A program made the position numbers and the translations under genes. This document shows, piece by piece, positions 23,899-33,079 of a stretch of DNA of 64,000 nt. This DNA is from Bacteroidota bacterium. Lineage in GTDB: Bacteria > Bacteroidota > Bacteroidia > Flavobacteriales > Flavobacteriaceae. Below the pieces are notes generated by a model. It had not been told where the DNA came from. It worked only from the letters and a program-made list of their open reading frames with translations, and searched no databases. The first letter of the stretch is position 1, and each line of letters opens with the position of its first letter. The stretch is taken from positions 1-64,000 of the forward strand of contig JAEWHE010000027.1 in NCBI GenBank assembly GCA_023387965.1. The letters run 5' to 3'.

Positions 23899-26589
23899 CT
23901 AAAAGTTATATCTGATGGTGAAATTCCAAGTTCTTCCTAATCCGTAGAAACCTTGGTTAGCGTCTGCCAAACCGTTGATTAATCTTCCTGCTGATTCGTA
24001 GGTTGATAAATCGGTGGTGCTTGTTGGGTTGATTCTATCAGTAGTTTTGATGTTGGTTCTAGCTTCGGAAATATAAATTTCGTGGAAAAGGTTGTTTACA
24101 TTTAATCTGAAATTTAAAGATTCGTTTTTGGCTTCTCCTAATAATAATTTATACGAAATCCCGGCATCTACAATCCCGAATGATGGTAATTGCAAGTTTT
24201 CTTTCACAGCTCCAACATTTGAATATAAATTATCATAAAATCTATAATCAGCATCGATTGAAAACCTTTGTGCTGGACGAACTACAAATCCAGCTCCAGC
24301 CGTGAATTGTGCGGCATCTCCTACTTTTCCGCCATCAACATCACGAGAGTTTTCTGCTAACGTGTTTCTGTCTTCGTCTCTAATTACGTTTACAGAATTT
24401 CCTTGGTATTCCCAATTTCCAACTGAAACAAATCCTCTTAAATCTAACATTGTAAACGGTTTTGCAGTGAAATCAAACTCAACACCTTGGTGTAATTGTT
24501 CCACACCTTGATTAGTTGTAAAAATTTGGTCACCTACAACAAGACTTGGATATGTTTCTAAATCTGCAGCAACAGCCACTCTTGAACTTGTCGTAACACG
24601 GTCTTTCCAAGAAGTTCTGTAAGCATTTACGTTAGCTGAAAAATATTGGCTTTTAAAACTATAACCAGCTTCAAGACCTAAAATCTTTTCGTTTTCAGTT
24701 AACGGGTTGATTTGGTTGGTAAAATTCAAATAAATATTATCGTGGTAAGGTTGACGAGAATAGTAACCTGCATTTACATAAACCGAATTTTGTTCGTTAA
24801 TATTGAAGCTTCCACCGGCTTTTAAGTTGTAACCCACATTGTTCACTTTTTCTGAATCTTCTGCTTCCGGAAGATAATCATAACGGTCGAAACGTTGGTG
24901 GCTTTGTGTAGAAACTGCTCCTTGGAAAAATGTCGAAAATACGTCGGTAGCATATTCAATTTGCCCGAAAAGACCTCCGTAAGAAATTCTTTCGCTGTTG
25001 TCGTAATCAATTCGTTGGTTTTCGCCTACAGAATTAAAGGTAGATAACCAAGGATCGATTCTTTGGTGTTCCGTAACAGTTCTTGGCACGTTTGGTTGTG
25101 CAACTTGGTGAGAAAAATCTCTCAATCCACGTGTTTCTGTCCAGTTATTTAATCCTAAAAAATTATTTACTTGACGGTAATGTGTTCCGTAGTAAGTTCT
25201 TAAATCTGCTCCAACGTTTAAGGTTAAATTTTGATTGATTTGATGCTCAAAATTTGAAACCAAACCGTACCAGCTATGATTATTTACCGAAGAACGAATT
25301 AAGTACGATTGTCCATCGCCTTGAACGCCATCGCCAACTGCTTCATTTCTGTCCACGATTGCATCCCAATCAATTTGTCCGTCAGTACGAATAGCCGAAG
25401 CACCGTAGTTTCCGGTTCCACCACCACGTCCCCAAGAAGCATACAATACAGTTGAAAGCTCAGATTTTTCGCTAATAATCCAATCCCAGTTTAAATTGGC
25501 AACAGGTTTGTGGTAAAAATTAGTTCTTTCAGAAAGGTATTCTCCGTTAAGAGTTCCCCAGTTATTGTTGTATTTTCTTCCGTAAGTTTGGTAATCCGAA
25601 AGTCTTTTGGTAAAATTTTGATCGTGTCTCTGCGGAGCACCAGTAATCAAAAAGTTAAAATTGTGTTTGTCCGAAGGTTTGTATCCAAAGGAAATAAAAT
25701 AATTTTGTCCTTCCCCACGAGTTCCATCGTTATAACCATCACCTTGCCAATGTGTTAACATCACACTAACTCCAAAATTACTATCCATCAATCCAGAATT
25801 GTAAGCTACAGTAGTTTTTAAATAATCGTCATTTGCAACTCCCGCAGAAATAAATCCGCCTTCTCTCATAGAAGTTGCTCTGGTGATAAAGTTTACGGTT
25901 CCACCTACAGAAGAAATTGCCAATTTAGACGAACCCAAACCACGTTGAATTTGAATCATGTTAGCAATATCAGCCATTCCAGACCAGTTTGACCAATACA
26001 TCAAACCATCTTCCATACCATTAATAGGTTGACCATTTAACAAAAATGCGGTGTTATCTTGCCCAAAACCACGAACCACGATTCTCGAATCTCCAAAACC
26101 TCCTGCTTGTCCGGCAACATAAACGGATGGCGTGTTGACCATAGTTTGCGTAATATCTGCAGAACCAACTTTATCCTGAATTTCTTGAGCTGTTAAGTTT
26201 GAAACCGCAATTGGCGTTCTTCTGTCATTAGCAAGGTCAATAATTCCGCGACCTACAATCACTACTTCATCTAATTGACTTGCATCAGTAGCTACACTAA
26301 TTTCTCCAAGATTTACAGTTTGTCCCGAAGTTCCAGAAAAAGCAACCTTTTTGGTCACATAACCAATAAAAGAAATAGTTACGTTTCCAGAAGTTGTATT
26401 AGAAGTAATTTCAAAATTTCCGTCAATATCCGTTGACGTAGAACCTCCCGGAACCAAAATATTTGCTCCTGGAAGTGGCGAGTTCATTTGGGTGTCAACT
26501 ACCTTTCCTACGATTTTAGTTTGAGCCTGAATCGCCGAAAAGCAAAGCATCAGCAACCCAGTAAATAAAAGCTTTTTTAAATTTTTCAT
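23899..26589 (-). CDS. TonB-dependent receptor with carboxypeptidase-like N-terminal domain
   Basis: An 896-residue outer-membrane transporter. A signal peptide (MKNLKKLLFTGLLMLCFSAIQAQ) precedes a carboxypeptidase-regulatory-like beta-sandwich (KIVGKVVDTQMNSPLPGANI). A plug domain follows (TPIAVSNLTAQEIQDKVGSADITQ; RIVVRGFGQDNTAFLLNGQP), then a 22-strand-type barrel ending FTIRYNF. No SusD partner is next to it, so it is not a classic SusCD pair; the substrate (siderophore, sugar or other) is unknown. Single-gene unit ended by the terminator at 23840-23868. Confidence 0.94.
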   Translation of the reverse strand: MKNLKKLLFTGLLMLCFSAIQAQTKIVGKVVDTQMNSPLPGANILVPGGSTSTDIDGNFEITSNTTSGNVTISFIGYVTKKVAFSGTSGQTVNLGEISVATDASQLDEVVIVGRGIIDLANDRRTPIAVSNLTAQEIQDKVGSADITQTMVNTPSVYVAGQAGGFGDSRIVVRGFGQDNTAFLLNGQPINGMEDGLMYWSNWSGMADIANMIQIQRGLGSSKLAISSVGGTVNFITRATSMREGGFISAGVANDDYLKTTVAYNSGLMDSNFGVSVMLTHWQGDGYNDGTRGEGQNYFISFGYKPSDKHNFNFLITGAPQRHDQNFTKRLSDYQTYGRKYNNNWGTLNGEYLSERTNFYHKPVANLNWDWIISEKSELSTVLYASWGRGGGTGNYGASAIRTDGQIDWDAIVDRNEAVGDGVQGDGQSYLIRSSVNNHSWYGLVSNFEHQINQNLTLNVGADLRTYYGTHYRQVNNFLGLNNWTETRGLRDFSHQVAQPNVPRTVTEHQRIDPWLSTFNSVGENQRIDYDNSERISYGGLFGQIEYATDVFSTFFQGAVSTQSHQRFDRYDYLPEAEDSEKVNNVGYNLKAGGSFNINEQNSVYVNAGYYSRQPYHDNIYLNFTNQINPLTENEKILGLEAGYSFKSQYFSANVNAYRTSWKDRVTTSSRVAVAADLETYPSLVVGDQIFTTNQGVEQLHQGVEFDFTAKPFTMLDLRGFVSVGNWEYQGNSVNVIRDEDRNTLAENSRDVDGGKVGDAAQFTAGAGFVVRPAQRFSIDADYRFYDNLYSNVGAVKENLQLPSFGIVDAGISYKLLLGEAKNESLNFRLNVNNLFHEIYISEARTNIKTTDRINPTSTTDLSTYESAGRLINGLADANQGFYGLGRTWNFTIRYNF

Positions 26590-26699
26590 TTGTACGATTG
26601 ATTATGTATTGTTTACGGCACAAATTTCTTTAGTAATTTTTTAACAAAGATTATCTCAGTATTAAGCAACTGCAAACTTTCTCAAAGTACGAAAACGTA

Positions 26700-26725
26700 A
26701 AAGCCCCCGGATTACGGAGGCTTTC
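26700..26725 (-). terminator. Intrinsic terminator after pgi
   Basis: AAAGCC (26700-26705) pairs with GGCTTT (26719-26724), with inner CCG/CGG. It lies about 40 bases downstream of pgi on the minus strand. The orientation call is moderate because the T-run is short. Confidence 0.65.
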
Positions 26726-26761
26726 TTTACAATTTTTTAATGTTCTAAAATTTGGTGAAAA

Positions 26762-28405
26762 TTATTTTTTCAAATAACGTTTCAGCAAATTATGGGTAGA
26801 ACTATCATGATTATTAATTTCCGAAGTATTGATTTCCGATAAAATACTGTTTGCCAATTGTTTTCCTAACTCAACACCCCATTGATCGTAGCTGAAAATA
26901 TTCCAAATAATTCCTTGCACAAAAATTTTATGTTCGTACAAAGCAATAATGGATCCAAGAGATTCCGGAGTTAATTTATCGATTAACAAAGTATTAGTTG
27001 GCTTATTTCCTTGGAAAATTTTAAATGGAGTCAGATAATCGGCTTGACCAGAAGATACGCTGGTTTTAGAAAATTCGGCTCTAACTTGCTCTTCGGTTTT
27101 TCCGTTTAAAAGCGCTTCGGTTTGGGCAAAAAAGTTCGACATCAATTTATCATGATGGTCTTTGTTACCGTGAAGTGAGTTTATAAAACCAATAAAATCC
27201 GTCGGAATTAACTTTGTCCCTTGATGAATTAATTGAAAAAATGCGTGTTGCGAATTAGTTCCGGGTTCACCCCAAATAATCGTTCCGGTTTGATAATTCA
27301 CCGGATTTCCGTCGCGACCTACGCTTTTCCCATTGCTTTCCATAATTCCTTGTTGGAGATATGGCGCTAATTTTTGCAAATATTGTGTGTATGGAATCAA
27401 GGCTTCGCTTTCGGCACCGAAAAAATTATTGTACCAAATGCTCAACAAAGCCAATATTACCGGGAGATTTTTGTCAAAATCTTCATTTTTAAAATGCTCG
27501 TCCATTTCGTGAGCACCTTTCAACAATTTATCGAAATTATCAAAACCAACTGCCAACGCGATAGACAAACCTACAGCACTCCAAAGCGAAAATCTTCCGC
27601 CAACCCAATCCCACATTGGGAAAATATTATCTGAAGCAATGCCAAATTCCGTCACTTTCTCAATATTAGTAGAAACCGCCACAAAATGTTTGGCCACGTC
27701 TTGTTGCGTAGCCGTTTTTAAAAACCATTTCTTTATCGTTTCAGCATTCGACAAGGTTTCTTGCGTGGTAAATGTTTTGGAAACGATGACAAATAGAGTG
27801 GTTTCAGGATTTAATTTTTTAATTTTTTCCTGAACGTGATCGCCATCAACATTGGAAACAAAATGAACATTAAGGTGATTTTGGTAAAAAGCCAATGCTT
27901 CAACCGCCATTGCCGGACCTAAATCCGAACCACCAATTCCAATATTCACTACATCCGTGAATTTTTTTCCCGAAAAACCTTTTCTTTCACCCGAAATAAT
28001 TTCGTGGCAAAAACCTTTAATTTTTTGTTTTACGGCAAAAACTTCCGGCATCACATTTTGACCTTCGACAAAAATTTGAGCATTTTCAGGAGCTCGCAAA
28101 GCGGTATGTAAAACGGCTCTATTTTCAGTTTGATTAATAGCTTCACCTGAAAAATATTGGGAAATTGCTTTTTTAAGTTCCATTTCATCAGCCAATTCCA
28201 GAAGGTATTTCAGGGTTTCTTCGGTAATGATATTTTTGCTAAAATCTACGTAAAAATCTTTCCACTGAATCGAAAATTTTTCAGCACGTTGCGTATCTTG
28301 AGCAAACATTTCTTTCATTGACGCATATCGCATTTTATCATAAAAATGTTCGCGAAGTTTCTCCCAAGCTACTGTTCCGGAAGGATTTGTTGTTGCTAAA
28401 GCCAT
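26762..28405 (-). CDS. pgi: Glucose-6-phosphate isomerase
   Basis: A 547-residue enzyme that interconverts glucose-6-phosphate and fructose-6-phosphate in glycolysis, normal in length for the bacterial long-type family. The family signatures are visible: VNIGIGGSDLGPAMAVEAL, VSKTFTTQETLSNAE, WDWVGGRFSLWSAVGL (PGI signature 1) and GTNSQHAFFQLIHQGTKLIPTDF with the catalytic His. The lysine-bearing end is SSGQADYLTPFKIFQGNKPT. The M23 peptidase gene ends 45 bases upstream on the same strand, so an operon is possible. Confidence 0.98.
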   Translation of the reverse strand: MALATTNPSGTVAWEKLREHFYDKMRYASMKEMFAQDTQRAEKFSIQWKDFYVDFSKNIITEETLKYLLELADEMELKKAISQYFSGEAINQTENRAVLHTALRAPENAQIFVEGQNVMPEVFAVKQKIKGFCHEIISGERKGFSGKKFTDVVNIGIGGSDLGPAMAVEALAFYQNHLNVHFVSNVDGDHVQEKIKKLNPETTLFVIVSKTFTTQETLSNAETIKKWFLKTATQQDVAKHFVAVSTNIEKVTEFGIASDNIFPMWDWVGGRFSLWSAVGLSIALAVGFDNFDKLLKGAHEMDEHFKNEDFDKNLPVILALLSIWYNNFFGAESEALIPYTQYLQKLAPYLQQGIMESNGKSVGRDGNPVNYQTGTIIWGEPGTNSQHAFFQLIHQGTKLIPTDFIGFINSLHGNKDHHDKLMSNFFAQTEALLNGKTEEQVRAEFSKTSVSSGQADYLTPFKIFQGNKPTNTLLIDKLTPESLGSIIALYEHKIFVQGIIWNIFSYDQWGVELGKQLANSILSEINTSEINNHDSSTHNLLKRYLKK

Positions 28406-28450
28406 TGTAAGTTATTTTGTTTTTGAGTTTTTCGGGCTCAAAATTAAGAA

Positions 28451-29695
28451 TTAGTTTGATTTAAATTTTATTGCAGCTACGCTGTCGAGCTCTTTTTTCA
28501 TGGGTTCCATTTCTGCCAAAAATCTTGATTTATATTTGGCTTCCATAGGAATTGAATTGGGTAATTTTTGTTTTAAAGCATCCACCTGAACGCCATTTTT
28601 CCAAAAACGGTAACAAACGTGAGGACCTGTTGCCAAGCCTGTGCTTCCTACTTTTCCAATTACATCGCCTTGCGAAACGCGTTGCCCACGACGAACTAAA
28701 ATTTTCGACATGTGTAAATATTGTGTGGAATAAGTGGAATTGTGCTTTACTTTCACATAATTTCCGTTTCCAGCTGTATAACCTGTTTGTTCCACAACAC
28801 CATTTGCAGTGGAAACAATTGGAGTGCCGTGTGGTGCCGCGTAATCCGTTCCTTTATGGGCTTTCCAACGATGTTGAACCGGATGGAAACGTCTGGCGGA
28901 AAATTTTGAAGAAATTCTAAAACCAAATTTCAATGGCGCTTTTAAAAACATGGTTTTCAAAACTTTACCTTCTTGGTCATAATAATTTACTTTGGTAGAA
29001 GTGGTATCTTGTTTAAAAGGAAATGCATATATTTTTTTGCCTTTGTGAACAAAAAACGAAGCGTCTAAACTTTCAACACCCACATAAACGGAGTCGTTGA
29101 TGTATTTTTCGTTGAAAGTTACCGCAAATTGATCTCCTTTTTGAATTTTGAAAAAATCAATAGAATAGGCATAAATGCTGGCCAACTTTTGCGCAAGCGA
29201 AGCATCAACCCCGGCAGCATTTAGCGTTTCGGAGAGAGAACCTTCAATTTGAGTCGCAATCGTTCGTTTTTTTATGGAAATGGGTTTGGTTTTGTTGTAA
29301 GCCACGATAGAATCGCGCAAATCAATCACGCTGTATTCAATATTGCTTCGCTCGTAAATAAAAATTTGAACTGGGTTTGGAGCTGTTTTAGACTTTAGAA
29401 TCGTGTAAAGTTTTCCGGCTCTAATGTCTCTAAATTTAAACGAATCGCGAGCTTTCTCGGTAATTTCATGAACGCGCAAATCTCCCAATTGGTGTTTTTG
29501 CATGATGGTTCCAAAAGTTTCGCCGCTTTTGACAGTATCTCTTTCGACCTTAAAATCATTGAGGGTAAACCCAAATTCTTTAATGATGGGATCCTTTTTT
29601 ACGATTGCTTTTGGTGTAGTTGTGGTATTTTCGCCTTTTTTGTCGCACGAAAAAACCAGCAACAGTGATAAAAGGGCTAAAACTTTGTAATTCAA
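28451..29695 (-). CDS. M23 family metallopeptidase lipoprotein
   Basis: A 414-residue envelope peptidase. The lipobox LVFSC places Cys17 at the lipid anchor. The N-terminal 60-250 region has LysM/OapA-like beta structure (ETFGTIMQKHQLGDLRVHEI). The LytM domain has zinc motif HKGTDYAAPHGTPI (HxxxD) in the C-terminal third and GPHVCYRFW further on, where most members have GPHLHYE. So the usual second HxH histidine is Cys. Cysteine could still bind zinc. Probably a peptidoglycan DD-endopeptidase of the MepM type. Confidence 0.88.
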   Translation of the reverse strand: MNYKVLALLSLLLVFSCDKKGENTTTTPKAIVKKDPIIKEFGFTLNDFKVERDTVKSGETFGTIMQKHQLGDLRVHEITEKARDSFKFRDIRAGKLYTILKSKTAPNPVQIFIYERSNIEYSVIDLRDSIVAYNKTKPISIKKRTIATQIEGSLSETLNAAGVDASLAQKLASIYAYSIDFFKIQKGDQFAVTFNEKYINDSVYVGVESLDASFFVHKGKKIYAFPFKQDTTSTKVNYYDQEGKVLKTMFLKAPLKFGFRISSKFSARRFHPVQHRWKAHKGTDYAAPHGTPIVSTANGVVEQTGYTAGNGNYVKVKHNSTYSTQYLHMSKILVRRGQRVSQGDVIGKVGSTGLATGPHVCYRFWKNGVQVDALKQKLPNSIPMEAKYKSRFLAEMEPMKKELDSVAAIKFKSN

Positions 29696-29712
29696 ACCTT
29701 AATTTTTTGTGA

Positions 29713-30654
29713 TTATACTTTTTTTTCTTCGCCCCAATTGGCTAATTCAGCTTCCGACCAAAGTTCGGGGAAAAATATTCTTCTCTGGTATTTGGGGTGC
29801 ATGTATTTTTTCCAATCGCTTCCTCCAGTTGCTTCGCCATCGCCTTTGCCACTTTGATCAATATATTTTTTGGCAGTATTTAGATGTTGCATGACCCATG
29901 TGATGTTCACGGTATGGTCATAATGTCTCATGGCATTTACTAGATCTGGGTTTTTTTGATCGGATTCCGGCAATTCTTTAAATTTTCTCCAAACGTTAAT
30001 GGTATTATACTCTTCCATATAACTCAAAAACTGTGATTTATATTTTGCCTCAAACGCTTTTAACAGATAAGATTTTTCTCCAGTTTTGTAATCTTTTCCA
30101 GCAGCTTGCCAATATAAATGCTCTAAAGCATGTTCGTATGGAGTGTTTCGGTCGATCGTTGCGCGATATCTGTAATCAATTAAATTAATTAAATCAGTTG
30201 AAGCAAATTCGATTAAACGGTATTGTGCACTTTGAAATCCACTTGCGGGAGTTAATGTATTGCGGAACTTCATGTATTGATCCACTTCCATTCCATCACC
30301 CATAATATTAAATGACGTAGTCAACATATTAAAGTATCGACTTATTCGCATTAATTTTTCGGTGAAATAGTCAGTTGCGGGTTTTGGCGTATGACAAAGT
30401 TGGTCAATTTCCCATAAAATCATTTTAAAAAGCAACTCATTTACCTGATGGTACATGATAAAAACCATTTCGTCAGGAAGTGTTGTTCTCTGAGTTTGAA
30501 GGTTGAGCAATGCATCAGTTTGGATATAATCCCAATAAGTAATGGGTTTAGACCAAAGCAAACCTTCCAGATGCGTTTCCGTTTTTTGGTCAATAGCCGA
30601 AAATTTTTCTTCCAATTGATCCAATTGATTTTTAAGTTGGGGGGTGATTTCCAT
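29713..30654 (-). CDS. kynA: Tryptophan 2,3-dioxygenase
   Basis: A 313-residue heme dioxygenase that opens the indole ring of tryptophan to N-formylkynurenine. The family landmarks are YIQTDALLNLQTQRTTLPDEM, FIMYHQVNELLFKMILWEID (the substrate-binding region with the conserved His), FNIMGDGMEVDQYMKFRN and ASGFQSAQYRLIEF. The C-terminal heme-contact HYDHTVNITWVMQHLNTA contains the likely proximal histidine. It is separated from the DUF3108 gene by one base, so they are cotranscribed. kynB/kynU are not in the window. Confidence 0.96.
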   Translation of the reverse strand: MEITPQLKNQLDQLEEKFSAIDQKTETHLEGLLWSKPITYWDYIQTDALLNLQTQRTTLPDEMVFIMYHQVNELLFKMILWEIDQLCHTPKPATDYFTEKLMRISRYFNMLTTSFNIMGDGMEVDQYMKFRNTLTPASGFQSAQYRLIEFASTDLINLIDYRYRATIDRNTPYEHALEHLYWQAAGKDYKTGEKSYLLKAFEAKYKSQFLSYMEEYNTINVWRKFKELPESDQKNPDLVNAMRHYDHTVNITWVMQHLNTAKKYIDQSGKGDGEATGGSDWKKYMHPKYQRRIFFPELWSEAELANWGEEKKV

Positions 30655-30655
30655 G

Positions 30656-31423
30656 TTATTCTGCTAATACTCTAAATGGTTTTTGAAGCCCGCGAAATCC
30701 ATCGAGATCTGCTTTTAACGAACCTACCGCGAGACTGGCTTTTATTCGAAGGGGCACTTTATTTTCGTCATCTGATATCCAGACAGTTAAACTTTCCTCT
30801 TCTTTAAAAACCCTTCCCGCTTGAACGTACGGGCGAAAAATCATCGCATTAATTTTTCCAAATTTAGTTTTTAATATTTCTTTACCCATAAATTTTAACT
30901 TAAACTTTGTGGTTTCGTCGTCAAAAAACATATCGATGGTGATGGATTCGCCTTCTTTGAGCTTGTCGATATTAGGGTGATTTCGCAAATAATAAAATGA
31001 AGAAACAATGTCTTGAACGTTTTCCGGTACCGAAATTGTTTTTTCGGTTTTTCTTTTGTAGTCTTTTACCAAAACATTATTGGCACTTTGATTGAAAAAG
31101 CCTTCTTGGTTTTTAGTGTAACCGCCTTCATTGATTTTTCTGACAAATTGATATGGTTTTCCTGTTTTTTTGTCAAAATAGCTTTGATAATCGTCATTTA
31201 CTTTAAAGAAAAATTTGGTCATTCCCGTAGTGTAACCGTTCCCGACTGCATGGAAAACTTTTTTGTTATTTTTGGTAGCTTCCTTAAGTTCAAGTGTGGC
31301 GTAACCCGCATTTACCAAGCCATAATGGATTCGGAATTTAAACCATTCGCCTACATCAAATGAATTGGTTTGTGCCTGAAGGGTAGAAATTGATAGGAGT
31401 AATATTGCTAATATTTTTTTCAT
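30656..31423 (-). CDS. DUF3108-like exported protein
   Basis: A 255-residue exported protein when started at ATG 31423, which yields a clean signal peptide (MKKILAILLLSISTLQAQ). A longer frame to 31501 reads into the leader terminator. The mature part is a beta-rich fold with EWFKFRIHYGLVNAGYATLEL near the start and LTVWISDDENKVPLRIKASLAVGSLKADLDGF near the end, the pattern of DUF3108 proteins. A periplasmic or outer-membrane role, perhaps lipid-related, is usual for such folds but unproven. It is the first gene of the kynA transcript. Confidence 0.8.
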   Translation of the reverse strand: MKKILAILLLSISTLQAQTNSFDVGEWFKFRIHYGLVNAGYATLELKEATKNNKKVFHAVGNGYTTGMTKFFFKVNDDYQSYFDKKTGKPYQFVRKINEGGYTKNQEGFFNQSANNVLVKDYKRKTEKTISVPENVQDIVSSFYYLRNHPNIDKLKEGESITIDMFFDDETTKFKLKFMGKEILKTKFGKINAMIFRPYVQAGRVFKEEESLTVWISDDENKVPLRIKASLAVGSLKADLDGFRGLQKPFRVLAE

Positions 31424-31483
31424 AACGTAAAGATATTCTGTTTTTTTATACTGAATATACAATTTCTGTTCCAAATTAACAAA

Positions 31484-31596
31484 ACAAAAAAACCCAGCCA
31501 AAAAATGACTGAGTTTTTATGCTATTAACCAACCAAAAAACTATAAATTATGAAAATCTACATAAAATTCAAAGGGAACCACCCTTCTCTTTTTGC
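31484..31596 (-). ncRNA. Candidate small RNA or attenuated leader upstream of DUF3108-kynA
   Basis: A near-perfect promoter at 31602-31632 would start transcription about 31596 and an intrinsic terminator ends it at about 31484, giving an RNA of roughly 113 nt. It contains an AAGGG...CCCTT hairpin (31572-31586) and no open reading frame longer than two codons. It could be a free-standing sRNA or an attenuator for the downstream operon (DUF3108 ATG at 31423). I do not recognise the family. Confidence 0.55.
31490..31517 (-). terminator. Intrinsic terminator in the kynA leader
   Basis: On the minus strand, AAACTCAG, an 11-base loop and CTGGGTTT (one mismatch) are followed by seven T residues. 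It lies between the strong promoter and the first gene of the operon. Confidence 0.7.
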
Positions 31597-31601
31597 GAGT
31601 G

Positions 31602-31632
31602 CAAAGGTACATAGATTTTGCATTATTCCAAA
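31602..31632 (-). promoter_or_regulatory. Bacteroidota-type promoter (-33/-7)
   Basis: Minus strand: TTTG (31632-31629), 19 bases, then TACCTTTG (31609-31602). This is an exact match to the consensus TTTG-N19-TAnnTTTG of Bacteroidota sigma factor (SigABfr/RpoD-type). Confidence 0.8.
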
Positions 31633-31720
31633 TGAAAAATAAAATTTAACAATTATTTTTCAAAAATAACGTTTTCGGAAGGGCGTTTTTTGTCAAATTG
31701 TCAATATTAATATTATTTGA

Positions 31721-32881
31721 TTATAAAGTTCCTCGCTTTTCTTGCTCTCTTTCGATAGATTCAAAAAGTGCTTTAAAGTTACCAGCTCCAAAACCGCGAG
31801 CTCCCATTCTTTGGATGATTTCAAAGAAAAGAGTCGGACGATCTTCAACTGGTTTAGTGAAAATTTGCAACAAATAACCTTCTTCATCCGCATCAATCAT
31901 GATTCCGAGTTTCTGAAGTTCGTTAATATCCTCTTTAAATTTATCCATGTGGTCTTTCAACCTGTCAGGAATTGCGTCATAATATGCTTGTGGTGGCGTA
32001 CTCAAAAATTCTACTCCACGAGATTTCATGTCGGCTACTGTTTTCAAAATATCATCGGTTGCTACCGCAATATGTTGCACGCCTTCATCTTCGTAGAAAT
32101 CCAAATATTCCTCAATTTGCGAACGTTTCTTACCATTAGCCGGTTCGTTGATTGGAAACTTAATTCTACCATTTCCGTTGCTCATCACCTTAGACATCAA
32201 TGCAGAATATTCTGTAGTAATTTGCTTGTCGTCAAAAGAAAGGAAATTTACAAATCCCATCACATCTTCAAACCATTTTACAGCTTCGTTCATACGATTC
32301 CAACCTGTGTTTCCAACCATGTGGTCAATATATTTCAACCCAACAGGTTCTGGATTGTAGTCGGATTTCCATTCAACGTATCCTGGTAAAAAGATTCCGT
32401 TATAATTTTTACGTTCTACAAATACAAAAACAGTTTCTCCGTAGGCACCATAAATTCCGGCACGAACAACTTCGCCATTTTCATCTTTTTCAACCGTTGG
32501 ATCAAAATAAGGTTTTGCGCCACGTTGTGTTGTTTCTTCAAAAGATTTGCGAGCGTCTTCAACCCAAAGAGCAACAACTTTTACGCCATCGCCGTGTTTT
32601 TTTACGTGTTCACCAATTGGATTATTACTGTTTAAAGCGGTTGTTAAAACCAAACGGATTTTGTCTTGCTTTAAAACATAGGAAGCTCTGTCCCGAACTC
32701 CTGTTTCTAAACCTGAATATGCCAGCGATTGAAATCCGAAAGCGGTTTTGTAAAAATGTGCGGCTTGTTTGGCGTTTCCTACGTAAAATTCTACGTAGTC
32801 TGTTCCTAATAATGGTAAAAAATCTTGAGCTCCTTCGAAGATTTTTTCTAGTCCGTATTCTACTGATTTTATTTCGTTCAT
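31721..32881 (-). CDS. hpd: 4-hydroxyphenylpyruvate dioxygenase
   Basis: A 386-residue non-heme iron enzyme converting 4-hydroxyphenylpyruvate to homogentisate in tyrosine catabolism. Two vicinal-oxygen-chelate halves are visible. Iron ligands are expected in YIDHMVGN (His, about residue 185), in GVQHIAVATDD (His, about 269) and in LFFEIIQRMGARGFGAGNF (Glu, near 347). The C-terminal signature GARGFGAGNFKALFESIEREQ fits the family closely. It neighbours hmgA, the next enzyme of the pathway, with a 198-base repeat-bearing gap. Confidence 0.97.
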   Translation of the reverse strand: MNEIKSVEYGLEKIFEGAQDFLPLLGTDYVEFYVGNAKQAAHFYKTAFGFQSLAYSGLETGVRDRASYVLKQDKIRLVLTTALNSNNPIGEHVKKHGDGVKVVALWVEDARKSFEETTQRGAKPYFDPTVEKDENGEVVRAGIYGAYGETVFVFVERKNYNGIFLPGYVEWKSDYNPEPVGLKYIDHMVGNTGWNRMNEAVKWFEDVMGFVNFLSFDDKQITTEYSALMSKVMSNGNGRIKFPINEPANGKKRSQIEEYLDFYEDEGVQHIAVATDDILKTVADMKSRGVEFLSTPPQAYYDAIPDRLKDHMDKFKEDINELQKLGIMIDADEEGYLLQIFTKPVEDRPTLFFEIIQRMGARGFGAGNFKALFESIEREQEKRGTL

Positions 32882-32956
32882 AATATTATCTTTTTAAAAT
32901 CGTAAACGATTTGTTTTTTTTTGCGAACTTTTCAAAAGTTCTTTTTGTTTGATTTT

Positions 32957-33072
32957 TAGCCCCGATTGTAGTGGAAATCCTGAAATTAGAAAATGCTTTG
33001 CAATTTTCTAATTTTAGATTGAAACGAAAAGCGGGAAAATGGATGGCTGAAAATGCCTGACCTTTCGCTTCA
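32957..33072. repeat. Interspersed REP-like repeat, copy 1
   Basis: Starts TAGCCCCGATTGTAGTGGAAA (32957-32977), has an internal TTAGAAAAT/ATTTTCTAA hairpin around 32986-33011, and ends CCTTTCGCTTC. Blocks GAAGCGAAAGGTCAG and GCCATCCATTTTCC (in reverse complement) recur at 57918-57954, and the first block recurs at 58167-58187. The arrangement of the two modules differs between copies. The short reading frame across it is not a gene. Confidence 0.65.
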
Positions 33073-33079
33073 AAAAAAT

